This document shows, one piece after another, positions 1 through 7,350 of a stretch of DNA of 14,089 nt; position 1 is the first letter of the stretch; every line of letters starts with the position of its first letter. This DNA comes from CAYTEO01 sp964436825 (GTDB lineage Bacteria > Krumholzibacteriota > Krumholzibacteriia > LZORAL124-64-63), in NCBI GenBank assembly GCA_964436825.1, contig CAYTEO010000056.1:1-14089 (forward strand). Direction: 5' to 3'. The position numbers and the translations under genes were made by a program. The notes beneath the pieces are model-generated. The model made no database searches and was not told the origin of the DNA. It was given only the letters and a program-made list of their open reading frames with translations.

Positions 1-318
1 CACCGACTGGGTGCCGCAGCGGCCCGAGCCGGAGACGAGCACCCGCAGCCGCCGCGGCCGCGGCGTCGCCCGCAGACGGACGGCGGGACGCGTCAGGCGT
101 TGCCAGAGCCGGGGGCGTTCGACGACGACGACGTACCGGCGGCCGGGGTCGAGCCCCTCGGCCACGGCGCTGTCGCGGTCGGCGGGGAAATCCAGCCGGA
201 GGGCCGGGCCGCCGTCCTCCGGAACGACCGTGACCCGGCGGTCCCGGCGCCACTCGGGGCCGTCCTTGAAGATCTCGATCCGGCCGTCGCCGGTCAGCAG
301 GCTGTAGGTCTCGGCCAT
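1..318 (-). CDS. Sulfotransferase-like protein, N-terminal part (runs off left edge)
   Basis: Reading leftward from an ATG at 318, an open frame of 106 codons reaches the window edge without a stop. The last visible residues read VLVSGSGRCGTQSV (motif at residues 95-106), which matches the 5'-phosphosulfate P-loop of PAPS-dependent sulfotransferases (GxGRSGT type), with Cys in place of the usual Ser. The catalytic and 3'-phosphate-binding parts lie outside the window. About 93 residues precede the P-loop; they start MAETYSLLTGDGRIEIF and look like a small beta-rich domain (DGGPALRLDFPAD, RRYVVVVERP), longer than the short leader usually seen. The start lies one base beyond the stop of the acyltransferase gene, so translation is probably coupled. 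Acyltransferase plus sulfotransferase suggests decoration of a glycan or lipid; this is inference. A distant P-loop kinase or other nucleotide-binding enzyme cannot be excluded from the fragment. Confidence 0.72.
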   Translation of the reverse strand, partial: MAETYSLLTGDGRIEIFKDGPEWRRDRRVTVVPEDGGPALRLDFPADRDSAVAEGLDPGRRYVVVVERPRLWQRLTRPAVRLRATPRPRRLRVLVSGSGRCGTQSV

Positions 319-319
319 C

Positions 320-910
320 TCAGGCGCTCTCCCCGGATGCGGGTGGGGCCGGCGGCCCTTCGTTCCGTCGCCTGCCGATGACGCGGGCGGGATAGCCGGC
401 CAGGATCGACCAGGGCGGGTACTTCTTCTTGGCCACGACGCTGCCCGCCGACACGATGCAGCCCTCCGGAATGTGGACTCCCGGCATGATGAAGACCCGG
501 GCGCCGATCCAGACGTCGTTGTCGATGACGACCGGGTCGTAGTCGTAGCCCTGCTGCGCGATGGGGGCGTCGGGGTCGTCGAAGCGGTGGTTGACCGTCC
601 AGATCATCACCCCCGGCCCGAGCATGACCCGGTCGCCCAGGGTCAGCCCGCCGCTGGCCTGCAGGAAGTTGTCGACGCCGATGTCGACGTCGTCGCCGCA
701 GACGATCCTGTGAACGCCGCGGAAGCGGACCCCCTCGTGGATCCGGATGTTCCGGCCCGCCTGCGCGAAGTAGCGGGGGATGTACCGGCTGCGCCAGGCG
801 AAGCCGAGCCGTCCCGGCGTCAGCCGCCAGATGCCGTTGAGGATGTTGAACCGGCCGTAGCGGTCGGCCCAGTCCCAGCGCAACAGCTTGAGGTCACCGA
901 ACAGGCCCAC
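320..910 (-). CDS. Left-handed beta-helix acyltransferase (maltose O-acetyltransferase/NodL/CatB-like)
   Basis: A 196-residue protein with hexapeptide-repeat turns typical of LbH acyltransferases (IVCGDDVDIGVDNF, LTLGDRVMLGPGVMI, VVIDNDVWIGARVFIMPGV, IPEGCIVSAGSVVAKKKYPP). The ending SILAGYPARVIGRR is the classic tail of sugar O-acetyltransferases of the Wzx-locus/NodL/Maa group. H108 in TVNHRFDDPDAPIAQQG fits the catalytic His. The family transfers acetyl or another acyl group from CoA to sugar hydroxyls or amines in the cytoplasm; the acceptor here is unknown. The N-terminal 50 residues (LKLLRWDWADRYGRFN) are an acceptor-side cap seen in colanic-acid-type acetyltransferases. The start is GTG at 910, with GGAGG about 10 bases upstream. 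It lies 66 bp after the cupin gene and 1 bp before the sulfotransferase gene on the same strand, so all three probably form one transcript. Confidence 0.9.
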   Translation of the reverse strand: MGLFGDLKLLRWDWADRYGRFNILNGIWRLTPGRLGFAWRSRYIPRYFAQAGRNIRIHEGVRFRGVHRIVCGDDVDIGVDNFLQASGGLTLGDRVMLGPGVMIWTVNHRFDDPDAPIAQQGYDYDPVVIDNDVWIGARVFIMPGVHIPEGCIVSAGSVVAKKKYPPWSILAGYPARVIGRRRNEGPPAPPASGESA

Positions 911-976
911 GGCTCGCGTCCCTCCTCGTTCGCATCGCCGGCGGCCGACGATCGGCAGGCCGCTCCCGTGACGTGA

Positions 977-1324
977 TCACTCGTACTGCTTCGGCACGGC
1001 GCAGATCAGCTGAAGCGGCTCGTCCCCCGTGTTGCGGTACTGGTGCATCTCGTCGGGCAGGATCAGGGCGAAGTCGCCTGCCTGCAGGGGATGCTCGTCG
1101 CCCTCGCCGTCGATCAGCACGCCGCGGCCGGCGATGATGTAGTTCAGGTGTTCGCTCCGGTGGCGATGATACGGCGTGTGGCCCCCCGGGGCGATGGTGA
1201 AGACGCGGAACGAGAAGCTGGGGACGCCGTCGGCGCTGCCCAGCACGAGCTGCTTGAGCGCGCCTGCGGCCCCCTCCATGGCGACGGTCGTGGCGGGTAC
1301 GTCGTCGAGACTGCGGATGATCAT
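977..1324 (-). CDS. Small single-domain cupin protein
   Basis: A 115-residue protein that is essentially one cupin_2 barrel. Motif 1 is GGHTPYHRHRSEHLNYIIAGRG with metal ligands H53, H55 and probably H59; the canonical Glu position is His, as in many HxHPxEH cupins. Motif 2 is GDFALILPDEMHQYRNTG with ligand H94 and N98. No second domain or DNA-binding part is present. Such proteins bind Mn, Fe, Zn or Ni and act as isomerases, dioxygenases or sugar-modifying enzymes, or serve as ligand sensors; sequence alone does not decide. An AGGAG ribosome site sits about 6 bases before the ATG at 1324. It is the first gene of the minus-strand set leading to the acyltransferase and sulfotransferase, and is divergent from the hybrid sensor gene. 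A sugar-related role would fit that company but is inference. Confidence 0.88.
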   Translation of the reverse strand: MIIRSLDDVPATTVAMEGAAGALKQLVLGSADGVPSFSFRVFTIAPGGHTPYHRHRSEHLNYIIAGRGVLIDGEGDEHPLQAGDFALILPDEMHQYRNTGDEPLQLICAVPKQYE

Positions 1325-1368
1325 CGCTGCTCCTGTCGGGAAGACTCGAAGGGGACGCGGACCGGAAC

Positions 1369-1397
1369 AGGGTGCTCGTGAAAGGGATGTCCGTCAA
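1369..1397 (-). promoter_or_regulatory. Candidate promoter for the cupin-acyltransferase-sulfotransferase operon
   Basis: On the minus strand TTGACG (1397-1392) is followed by 17 bases and CACCCT (1374-1369), then GTTCCG. The -35 matches the sigma70 consensus at five of six bases; the -10 is weak by the E. coli standard but nearly identical to the one proposed before the PMM gene (CATCCT then GTCCG). Transcription would start near 1362, giving a leader of about 38 nt. Not experimentally supported. Confidence 0.45.
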
Positions 1398-1493
1398 GTG
1401 TCCGCCGTCGCCAACGGATCCCGCGGCGGACCCGGGAACGAAATCCCATCAAGGTGCTGCTCGTTCCGCCGATAAGGAGTGCGTTGGTCTGCT

Positions 1494-1526
1494 ATGAAGA
1501 GTTCACAGAGGGGGCCGACGTCATGA
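1494..1526 (+). other. Possible 10-codon leader ORF overlapping the sensor start codon
   Basis: ATG at 1494 opens a 10-residue frame (MKSSQRGPTS) that ends in TGA at 1524-1526, overlapping the proposed sensor ATG at 1523 as ATGA. A good TAAGGAG lies at 1473-1479 but is about 14 bases from the ATG, longer than ideal. It may be a coupling mini-ORF or chance. The same ribosome site could instead serve a TTG at 1484 in the sensor frame. Confidence 0.2.
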
Positions 1527-3940
1527 CGTCGATCCGGCAGCGGATACGGGGACAGGCGAGTGGAGCGAAGGCCGGCGGGGGGCACCTGTCCCTGATCGCC
1601 GTGCTGTTGATCGTCGTCGGGACGGGGATCATCGTCGCCTTCTGGTCGATCATGACCCACACCGAGCGGGAGCGCCGGAACATCGCCACGCGGATCACGG
1701 CCGAGCAGGTGCGGCTGCGACTGGAGGCCTGGTTCAACGACCGGATCGCCCTGGTGGAGCGCCTGGCCACCCAGCACGGGGTGGACGATGGAATCTCGTT
1801 CGAGCGGCTCCGCGATGACGCGCAGGAGCTGATCCGTCTCTTCCCGGGCTTCCAGGCCTTGAACTTCGTCGGTCCCGACTGGGTCATCCGCCAGGTCACC
1901 CCCCGGCAGGGGAACGAACCGGCCCTGGGCAAGGACCTGCACGACCATCCCGACCCCTCCGTCCAGGCGGCCCTGGCGCGGGCGGAGCGGACGGGCCGGA
2001 TGGCCAGCACGACGATCGTCACGTTGCTGCAGGGTGGGCTGGGGTTCGCCACCTACCAGCCGGTGCGCGACCGGCAGGGCGACCTGCTGGGTTTCCTCAA
2101 CGGCGTGTTCCGGATCGACCGGCTGGTGAACACCTGCCTGGCCGAGTCCACTCTCCACGACCGCTACCGCTACGCCCTGGCGGACGAGACGGGCAGGATG
2201 GCCTACGTCTCCTCCGGCGGCGGGGATCCCGGGGCCTGGCCCGGGAGGAGCAGCGTGCCGGTGCGTATCGTGGACCGGGACTGGCGGCTCCTGCTCGCCC
2301 CCACGCCGTCCGGGCTCGCCCGCGGCGACACGTGGGTGCGCAACCTGATGAGCCTGGCGGGGGTGTTGCTGCTGCTGGCGCTCTCGTGGACCCTGCACCG
2401 CCTCTGGCAACGCCAGCGGCAGCTCCATGAGAGCCGGGCGCGCTACCGGCTGCTGGTGGACCACCAGGCCGACCTGATCGTCCGGATCACCCCCGAGGGG
2501 AGGCTGCTCTTCGCGAGTCCCTCCTACCAGCGCCTGCTGGGGCTCGAGGAACAGGAAGTGTCCGGCCATCCCTTCGTCCCCTTCGTCCACGAGGACGATC
2601 ACCAGCGGCTCCTGCAGGCCCTGCAGCGGGTCGCGCAGCCGCCCCATACGGTCAGGTGCGAGCATCGCGTCTTCACCGAGCAGGGCCTGGTCTGGCTGGC
2701 ATGGTCCCTGAAGGGGGTGACCGACGAGACGGGGCGCGTGACCTCGATCGTCGGCGTCGGCCGTGACGTGACCGAGCGCAAGGAGCTGGAACAGCGGCTG
2801 CAGGTCATCCAGCGGCGTCAGCTCGTGGGGCAGCTGGCCACGGGGATCGTCCAGGACATGGATACCAACCTCCAGATCATGCTCGGCCATACGGAATTCG
2901 CCCTCGATCTGCTGGACCCCGGGCCTGCCAGGGAGGAGATCGAGATGCTGGGGCGTGACATCGATCGCGCCGCGCGGCTGATCCGTCGCCTGCTGAACCT
3001 CTCCCGGGAGCAGTCGCCCCAGCCGCGCGATCTGGACCTGGGCCGGGTCGTCGGCGGCCTGGAGCGGCTCCTGCGGCGGACCCTGGGCAAGGAGGTCGAG
3101 CTGGTCGTCGCCGTCGAGGGATATCCGGTCGTCCATGCCGACCCCGACCAGTGCGAGCAGATCGTCCTGAACCTCTGCCTGGCCGCCCGTCGCCTCGCCG
3201 CCGCCGCCGGGACCGTCTCGGTGCGGGTGCGCGAGGTGGAACTGACGGCGGCTTCGCGCCGGGAGCGGGACTGGGCGCGGCCAGGCCGGTTCGTCGAACT
3301 GCAGGTCCACGCCGACGGCCTGCCCCTGGACGAGGAGTTCCTGGAGCGCCTGTTCGATCCCTTCTTCACGATCCACCGCCTGGGCGAGGACGTGGGAGTG
3401 GGCCTGGCGACGATCTACACGATCATCAGGAGCCAGGACGGCGTGATCCACGTGGAGAGCGGACAGGGGAAGGGGACGATCTTCACCGTCCTGCTGCCGG
3501 CGGCCGGTGGCGATGCCGGGCCGTTGGACAGCGCCCCGGCGACGGCTGTCGCCGGCGAGACGGGCACGGTCCTGGTGGCCGTGATGGAGCAGGCGGTCCG
3601 TGATCACGTCACCAGGATCCTGGAACGCGCCGGCCACGAGGTCCTGGTTGCGCGGGACGGGGACGAGGTCATCGCCCTGGTGAGCGGTCAGCCGGACCGG
3701 ATCGAGGCGGTTGTCCTGGATTCCCGGGTGACGCCGCTGGCCGAGCGTTTGCGGGAGATCGTGCCCGACCTGGCGCTGGTGCTCCTGGTGTCGGGAAGGG
3801 AAGGTCTGCCGCAACTGCAGGAAGCGGCGGTCCTGGACCTGCCGTTCACCCGCGCGGAGCTGCTGCAGGCCCTTGCCGACCTGCTGGCACGGCGCGCCAG
3901 CGGACAGGATCTGCCGGCGACGCCGGTCCTCTCCCCGTGA
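1523..3940 (+). CDS. Degenerate hybrid sensor histidine kinase (CHASE-like, PAS, HisKA/HATPase, REC), catalytic residues lost
   Basis: An 805-residue membrane sensor. TM1 is about residues 22-44, a CHASE-like extracytoplasmic domain about 48-270, TM2 about 275-295, PAS about 305-420, DHp about 425-490, HATPase about 495-655 and a receiver about 675-790. The fold is kept (GVGVGLATIY G2 box, DPFFT F box, receiver ending LPFTRAELL), but the chemistry is not. The H box reads GIVQDMDTNL, with Gln444 where the phosphorylated His should be. The second N-box Asn is Ala554 (NLCLAARRLA). The G1 Asp is Ala597 (HADGLPL). The receiver keeps Asp733 (VVLDSRVTP), but its acidic pair is V687-M688 and the conserved Lys is Leu773. 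It is therefore probably a pseudokinase that signals by conformation or by pairing with another kinase. The frame is unbroken, arguing against simple decay. I chose the ATG at 1523 for its GAGGGGG site about 8 bases upstream; in-frame TTG 1484 or GTG 1454 would add 13 or 23 residues. Confidence 0.88.
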   Translation: MTSIRQRIRGQASGAKAGGGHLSLIAVLLIVVGTGIIVAFWSIMTHTERERRNIATRITAEQVRLRLEAWFNDRIALVERLATQHGVDDGISFERLRDDAQELIRLFPGFQALNFVGPDWVIRQVTPRQGNEPALGKDLHDHPDPSVQAALARAERTGRMASTTIVTLLQGGLGFATYQPVRDRQGDLLGFLNGVFRIDRLVNTCLAESTLHDRYRYALADETGRMAYVSSGGGDPGAWPGRSSVPVRIVDRDWRLLLAPTPSGLARGDTWVRNLMSLAGVLLLLALSWTLHRLWQRQRQLHESRARYRLLVDHQADLIVRITPEGRLLFASPSYQRLLGLEEQEVSGHPFVPFVHEDDHQRLLQALQRVAQPPHTVRCEHRVFTEQGLVWLAWSLKGVTDETGRVTSIVGVGRDVTERKELEQRLQVIQRRQLVGQLATGIVQDMDTNLQIMLGHTEFALDLLDPGPAREEIEMLGRDIDRAARLIRRLLNLSREQSPQPRDLDLGRVVGGLERLLRRTLGKEVELVVAVEGYPVVHADPDQCEQIVLNLCLAARRLAAAAGTVSVRVREVELTAASRRERDWARPGRFVELQVHADGLPLDEEFLERLFDPFFTIHRLGEDVGVGLATIYTIIRSQDGVIHVESGQGKGTIFTVLLPAAGGDAGPLDSAPATAVAGETGTVLVAVMEQAVRDHVTRILERAGHEVLVARDGDEVIALVSGQPDRIEAVVLDSRVTPLAERLREIVPDLALVLLVSGREGLPQLQEAAVLDLPFTRAELLQALADLLARRASGQDLPATPVLSP

Positions 3941-3979
3941 CCGGACGGCTCCGGCGCCGGTGACCCGTCGCCGTCCCGG
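3941..3979. terminator. Hairpin between converging genes, possible bidirectional terminator
   Basis: GACGGC (3944-3949) pairs with GCCGTC (3970-3975), extended by G3943-C3976 and, past a one-base bulge, by CC/GG. The interior contains the self-complementary CCGGCGCCGG (3951-3960). It fills the 42-bp gap between the convergent sensor and antiporter stops. There is no U-tract, so factor-independent termination is uncertain. Confidence 0.35.
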
Positions 3980-3982
3980 CTC

Positions 3983-5848
3983 TCATTCCCCCTCCACCGT
4001 GTCGACGGGGACGGGTTCCCAGCCCCGGTCCGCCAGCCACCGGCGGGCCTCGTCGGCGTGCTCGTCGGCGATCATCCACCAGACAAGCAACTCGCCGACG
4101 GGGCGGGTCGTTTCGTCCACCGGGCCGCAGCGCCTGCCGAGTCGCCAGACCAGGGGGACCAGCCGGCTGGTCCATTGCTCCGTGATCAGGGGAGGCTCGC
4201 CGCCGTCGGTGGCACGGCGCCAGACCGAGGCTGTCGCCCTGCCGCGCCGGACCCGCACGGACCACAGCTCCAGGTCGATCTCCACGCCACCCAGGACGTG
4301 GACGTCCTCGGCGCCGGCCATGGCGGCGTCGAGGGAGGCGTTGGCCCGCTGCAGGACCGCGTACACGTGGGGAACCTTGTACTCCTGCCGGCACTTGCGG
4401 GCGAACAGCAGGTTGACGCTCTCGTTGGTGGTCAGCCCGATGGCGCCGCGGCGGGTATCGACACGGGCCCGCAGCAGGGTGCGCTCCTCCAGGCCGTTGC
4501 CCGTGACGGCCGGCAGGCCTTCCTCCACGCCCTGGTTGATCCAGTGGCCGTTGTTGTCGACGAGCTGGACGGCGTGGCCGCCCTGTTGCAACAGGCGGGC
4601 GACGAGCCGGGCCAGGGGATGGGCGCCGAGGATGACGTAACCGTCGTCGCTGGGCCGGCGGACGCCCAGCAGACCGGCCACCGGCGCGGCGGTGGCCCCC
4701 TGGAAGACGACCGTCGCGGCGATGACGAGGAAGACCATCGCCCGCAACTCCCCGCCGCCGGGATCCCCGGCCGCCGCCAGCTGCTGGTGGAACAGGGACG
4801 CGACGGCGGCGGCGACGATCCCGCGCGGCGCCATCCAGGCGAGGAACAGCCGCTCCCGCGCGCGGAGGCCGGACCCGATGGTGCAGAGGGCGATGCTCAG
4901 GGGGCGGACGACCAGCATCAGCGCGCCCGCCACCGCCAGTCCGCGCCTCCCCAGCCCCGTCACCTCGGCCACCCGGACGTCGGCGGCCAGCAGGATGAAC
5001 AGCAGGCCGATGACCAGCGTCGTCAGCTGTTCCTTGAACTCCTTCAGCTCGCGCTCGCCGTGGGGGTGGGCGTTGCCGACGACGGCGCCGGCGACGATGG
5101 CCGCCATGATCCCGCTCTCGGGGACCAGGACGTTGCCCAGCTGGTAGACCAGGACGGCCCAGGCCAGCGACAGGATGTTCTGGTAGTCGTCGGGCACGAG
5201 ACGGCGCCGGCGCAGCAGCAGGGCCAGCACCGCGCCGCCGACACCGCCTGCCAGAAGCCCCGCCGCCAGGCGCACGGGCGCCTCGACGGCGCCGTGGGCC
5301 AGCGCCGCGCCCGACGGCTGCAGGACGATCTCCAGGGTGACGACGGCCAGGACGGCGCCGATGGCGTCGACCAGCACCCCCTCGGCCTCCAGGATCGTGG
5401 CCAGGTTGCCACGGACCCTGACGCGGCGCAGCAGGGGGGTGATGACCGTCGGGCCGGTGACCGTCACCAGGGAACCGAACAGGGCGGCCAGGCGCCACGA
5501 CCACCCCAGCAGCAGGCGCGAGGCGAGGGCGGCCCCGAGGGCCGTCACGACGACACCGACCGACAGGAGCAGGTAGATGGTCCTGGCCTGGCCGCGCAGG
5601 CGGCGACGGTCCAGGTTCAGCCCGCCGTCGAAGAGGATGACGGCCACGGCGAACCCGGTGACGGCCCCCAGGGCGGGCCCGAGGCTTCCCGGACGGATCC
5701 AGCCCAGCAGGTCCGGACCGAGGGCGACGCCGGTGGCCAGCAGCAGGACGATCCCGGGCAGGCGCAGGTGCCGGGCGAGGGCCTGGGCCAGCACGCCGGC
5801 CGTCAGGGCCAGGGCGATGGTCAGGACCGGGTCCGGGCCGCCGTGCAC
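3983..5848 (-). CDS. CPA-family cation/proton antiporter with C-terminal RCK/TrkA-N-like domain
   Basis: A 621-residue protein whose first 395 residues are about 12 hydrophobic segments, followed by a cytoplasmic Rossmann-like domain (about 404-520) and a 100-residue tail. Signature stretches of the NhaP/KefB-type Na+ or K+/H+ antiporters are present: AVILFDGGLNLD (about 69-80), TVTGPTVITPLLRRVRVRG (about 129-147) and EAEGVLVDAIGA (about 154-165, with E156 and D161 in the ion-path helix). It exchanges Na+ or K+ for protons across the inner membrane; the ion cannot be told here. The RCK part (VILGAHPLARLVARLL) keeps the strand and the ribose-binding acid D431 but has G408-A-H-P-L-A413 instead of GxGxxG, so nucleotide binding may be altered. 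The start is GTG at 5848 with GAGG about 11 bases upstream, only 2 bp after the beta-propeller stop, implying co-transcription and coupling. The downstream gene is convergent. Confidence 0.92.
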   Translation of the reverse strand: MHGGPDPVLTIALALTAGVLAQALARHLRLPGIVLLLATGVALGPDLLGWIRPGSLGPALGAVTGFAVAVILFDGGLNLDRRRLRGQARTIYLLLSVGVVVTALGAALASRLLLGWSWRLAALFGSLVTVTGPTVITPLLRRVRVRGNLATILEAEGVLVDAIGAVLAVVTLEIVLQPSGAALAHGAVEAPVRLAAGLLAGGVGGAVLALLLRRRRLVPDDYQNILSLAWAVLVYQLGNVLVPESGIMAAIVAGAVVGNAHPHGERELKEFKEQLTTLVIGLLFILLAADVRVAEVTGLGRRGLAVAGALMLVVRPLSIALCTIGSGLRARERLFLAWMAPRGIVAAAVASLFHQQLAAAGDPGGGELRAMVFLVIAATVVFQGATAAPVAGLLGVRRPSDDGYVILGAHPLARLVARLLQQGGHAVQLVDNNGHWINQGVEEGLPAVTGNGLEERTLLRARVDTRRGAIGLTTNESVNLLFARKCRQEYKVPHVYAVLQRANASLDAAMAGAEDVHVLGGVEIDLELWSVRVRRGRATASVWRRATDGGEPPLITEQWTSRLVPLVWRLGRRCGPVDETTRPVGELLVWWMIADEHADEARRWLADRGWEPVPVDTVEGE

Positions 5849-5850
5849 GC

Positions 5851-7113
5851 TCAGCGCACCTCGTAGCCGTAGCAGACGACCTCCATGGGGGCGGCCTCCT
5901 CGTCGTCGTTCCCGGCGGCGGCGCCCCCGGTCTGGAACGAGCGGGCGGCGTCGACCAGGCCCTTGACCAGGACCAGCCGGCCGTGTCCGGCGAAGGTCAG
6001 GCCGTCGCGATCGCTGTCGCCGATGGCGGGGACGGCGACGCGGCGGAGGAAACGACCGTCAGGCTCGAAGACGTCGTAGATGGCCATGACGTCGTCGGGG
6101 TGGTCGTTGATCCCCGGCGCGGCCAGCACCCACAGCAGGCCCTGGTCGTCGAACTGCAGGGAGTTGATCATGGGCTCGTAGTCGGACAGCCTGCTGGTCA
6201 CCTGCATCTGGGGCGGGACGTTGCGGAGCTGGGCGTCCAGCTGTTCCTCGATCCGCCGCCGCTGCTCCTCGTCACGGCGCCAGGGTGCCACGTCGCGCTC
6301 GATGATCCGCTCCAGCGTCCCGTCGGGGTTGTAGACGTCGATGCGGTAGCGGTTGCGCTCGGGCGGCAGGTAGACGCGTCCGTCGGGCCCGACGGCCAGG
6401 TGCCGGTAGAGGGGGAAGTAGAGCGCCTCCTCGTCGATGACCAGGTGGCTGAAGTCCAGCGTGTTCTCCTGCTCCAGGAAGACGGTCGTCAGGACCCCGC
6501 TGGTGTCGCCCGCGGCGATGAAGCTGGTGCGGACCTGGGCATTGTCGCCCAGCGTCAGGCGGATGCCGCCCAGGACGAGGCGATCGCCGCCGGCCAGCAC
6601 ATCGGTCAGGGAGATGAGGCCGCCCCTCTGCTCGTCCGCGAAACGGGGAGTGATGGTGCCGACCGGAGTGTCGTCGCCCTCCAGGACGACCAGCTTGCCG
6701 GGGAAGGACTGCAGCAGGGCCACGCGCCCCTGCGGCAACAGGGCCAGGTCGATGGGCAGGCGGACCTCGCCGGGGCCCTCTCCCTCGCGGCTGAGAGTGC
6801 GCAGGTGCTCGCCCGTGGGCGAGTAGACCTCCACGTGGGCGAGCTGTGTGTCCAGCAGGTAGATGTTGCCCGCCGCGTCGGCCCGCACCTGGGTGATCAG
6901 GCCGAAGATGTTCTCCTCGTCGTCCTCGCCTCCGACGCGCCAGAGTTCCTGCAGGGTCAGGCGCTGCGTTCCCTCGGCGGGGTCGCCCTGGTTGAGGACG
7001 CGGGGGACGTCGGCAGCTTCGTCGGCCCGGGGAGTCGTCCCCGCGACGGCGGCAGCGCCGAATGCCAGCAGGAGACCGCACAGAAGGCGGGAAACGTGAT
7101 GTCGAACGAGCAT
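5851..7113 (-). CDS. Secreted six-bladed beta-propeller (NHL-like) protein
   Basis: A 420-residue protein with a clear Sec signal peptide (LVRHHVSRLLCGLLLAFG, cleavage probably near AVA-GTT, residue 24). The mature part has propeller-blade repeats of the NHL/6-bladed type: VRADAAGNIYLLDTQLAHVEVYS, then LAVGPDGRVYLPPERNRYRIDVYNPDGTL and SLQFDDQGLLWVLAAP near the C-terminus; the same D-x-x-G-x-h-Y/W-h pattern recurs. Such proteins act outside the cytoplasm as binding or scaffold modules; no enzymatic residues stand out. A charged helix, EEQRRRIEEQLDAQLRNVPP, interrupts the propeller between later blades. An in-frame start 49 codons upstream exists, but the ATG at 7113 has AGAGGT about 7 bases before it and puts the signal peptide at the N-terminus, so I prefer it. 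It heads the transcript that continues into the antiporter and is divergent from the DUF4097 gene. Confidence 0.85.
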   Translation of the reverse strand: MLVRHHVSRLLCGLLLAFGAAAVAGTTPRADEAADVPRVLNQGDPAEGTQRLTLQELWRVGGEDDEENIFGLITQVRADAAGNIYLLDTQLAHVEVYSPTGEHLRTLSREGEGPGEVRLPIDLALLPQGRVALLQSFPGKLVVLEGDDTPVGTITPRFADEQRGGLISLTDVLAGGDRLVLGGIRLTLGDNAQVRTSFIAAGDTSGVLTTVFLEQENTLDFSHLVIDEEALYFPLYRHLAVGPDGRVYLPPERNRYRIDVYNPDGTLERIIERDVAPWRRDEEQRRRIEEQLDAQLRNVPPQMQVTSRLSDYEPMINSLQFDDQGLLWVLAAPGINDHPDDVMAIYDVFEPDGRFLRRVAVPAIGDSDRDGLTFAGHGRLVLVKGLVDAARSFQTGGAAAGNDDEEAAPMEVVCYGYEVR

Positions 7114-7182
7114 CGGGGTGACCTCTGGGATGAAGGGTTCCGGGGGACACGCCGGGAACCGTGTCGGCGGATCCTCGCCGAG

Positions 7183-7211
7183 AGAGTGGCCCAGATCTTC
7201 CGGTGATGCAA
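7183..7211 (-). promoter_or_regulatory. Candidate promoter for the beta-propeller/antiporter pair
   Basis: On the minus strand TTGCAT (7211-7206) is followed by 17 bases and CACTCT (7188-7183). The -10 fits the YANYCT form seen at other genes of this window. Transcription would start near 7176, about 63 nt before the ATG. Both hexamers are weak matches to consensus. Confidence 0.3.
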
Positions 7212-7277
7212 GGGCCGGCCGCGGCCCTGCTCTTCTCCCGCCGGGTGTTCCCTGTCCCATCGGGATGGATAACCCGC

Positions 7278-7307
7278 TTGATTCCCAGCGTATCGATGGG
7301 ATATCTT
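7278..7307 (+). promoter_or_regulatory. Candidate promoter for the DUF4097 gene
   Basis: TTGATT (7278-7283) is followed, after 18 bases, by TATCTT (7302-7307); a 17-base reading gives ATATCT. Each hexamer matches the sigma70 consensus at four of six bases. This is the most AT-rich patch of the 237-bp divergent region, and the start would fall near 7314, about 37 nt before the ATG at 7351. The rest of the region (7114-7277) holds only the opposing promoter candidate. Confidence 0.45.
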
Positions 7308-7350
7308 CGTCTTCGCAACCCGTTCATCGTCCACCCCGGGAGGTCTCGAC

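Noticed and set aside
120..136. GACGACGAC run at the left edge considered as a simple repeat
   Set aside because: It is a short run of Val codons (VVVVE) read on the minus strand within the sulfotransferase-like gene.
1394..3814. 806-codon minus-strand frame opposite the hybrid sensor
   Set aside because: Shadow of the sensor gene, with composition dominated by repeated Asp, Gln and Pro and no domain signature.
4058..5866. 602-codon open frame on the plus strand opposite the antiporter
   Set aside because: It lies antisense to a clearly recognisable membrane protein, is Gln/Asp/Gly-rich low-complexity text and has no family signature; long shadows are expected at this GC.
7114..7260. N-terminal extension of the beta-propeller gene
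   Set aside because: It would bury the signal peptide behind 49 Pro-rich residues, and the ribosome site supports the ATG at 7113.
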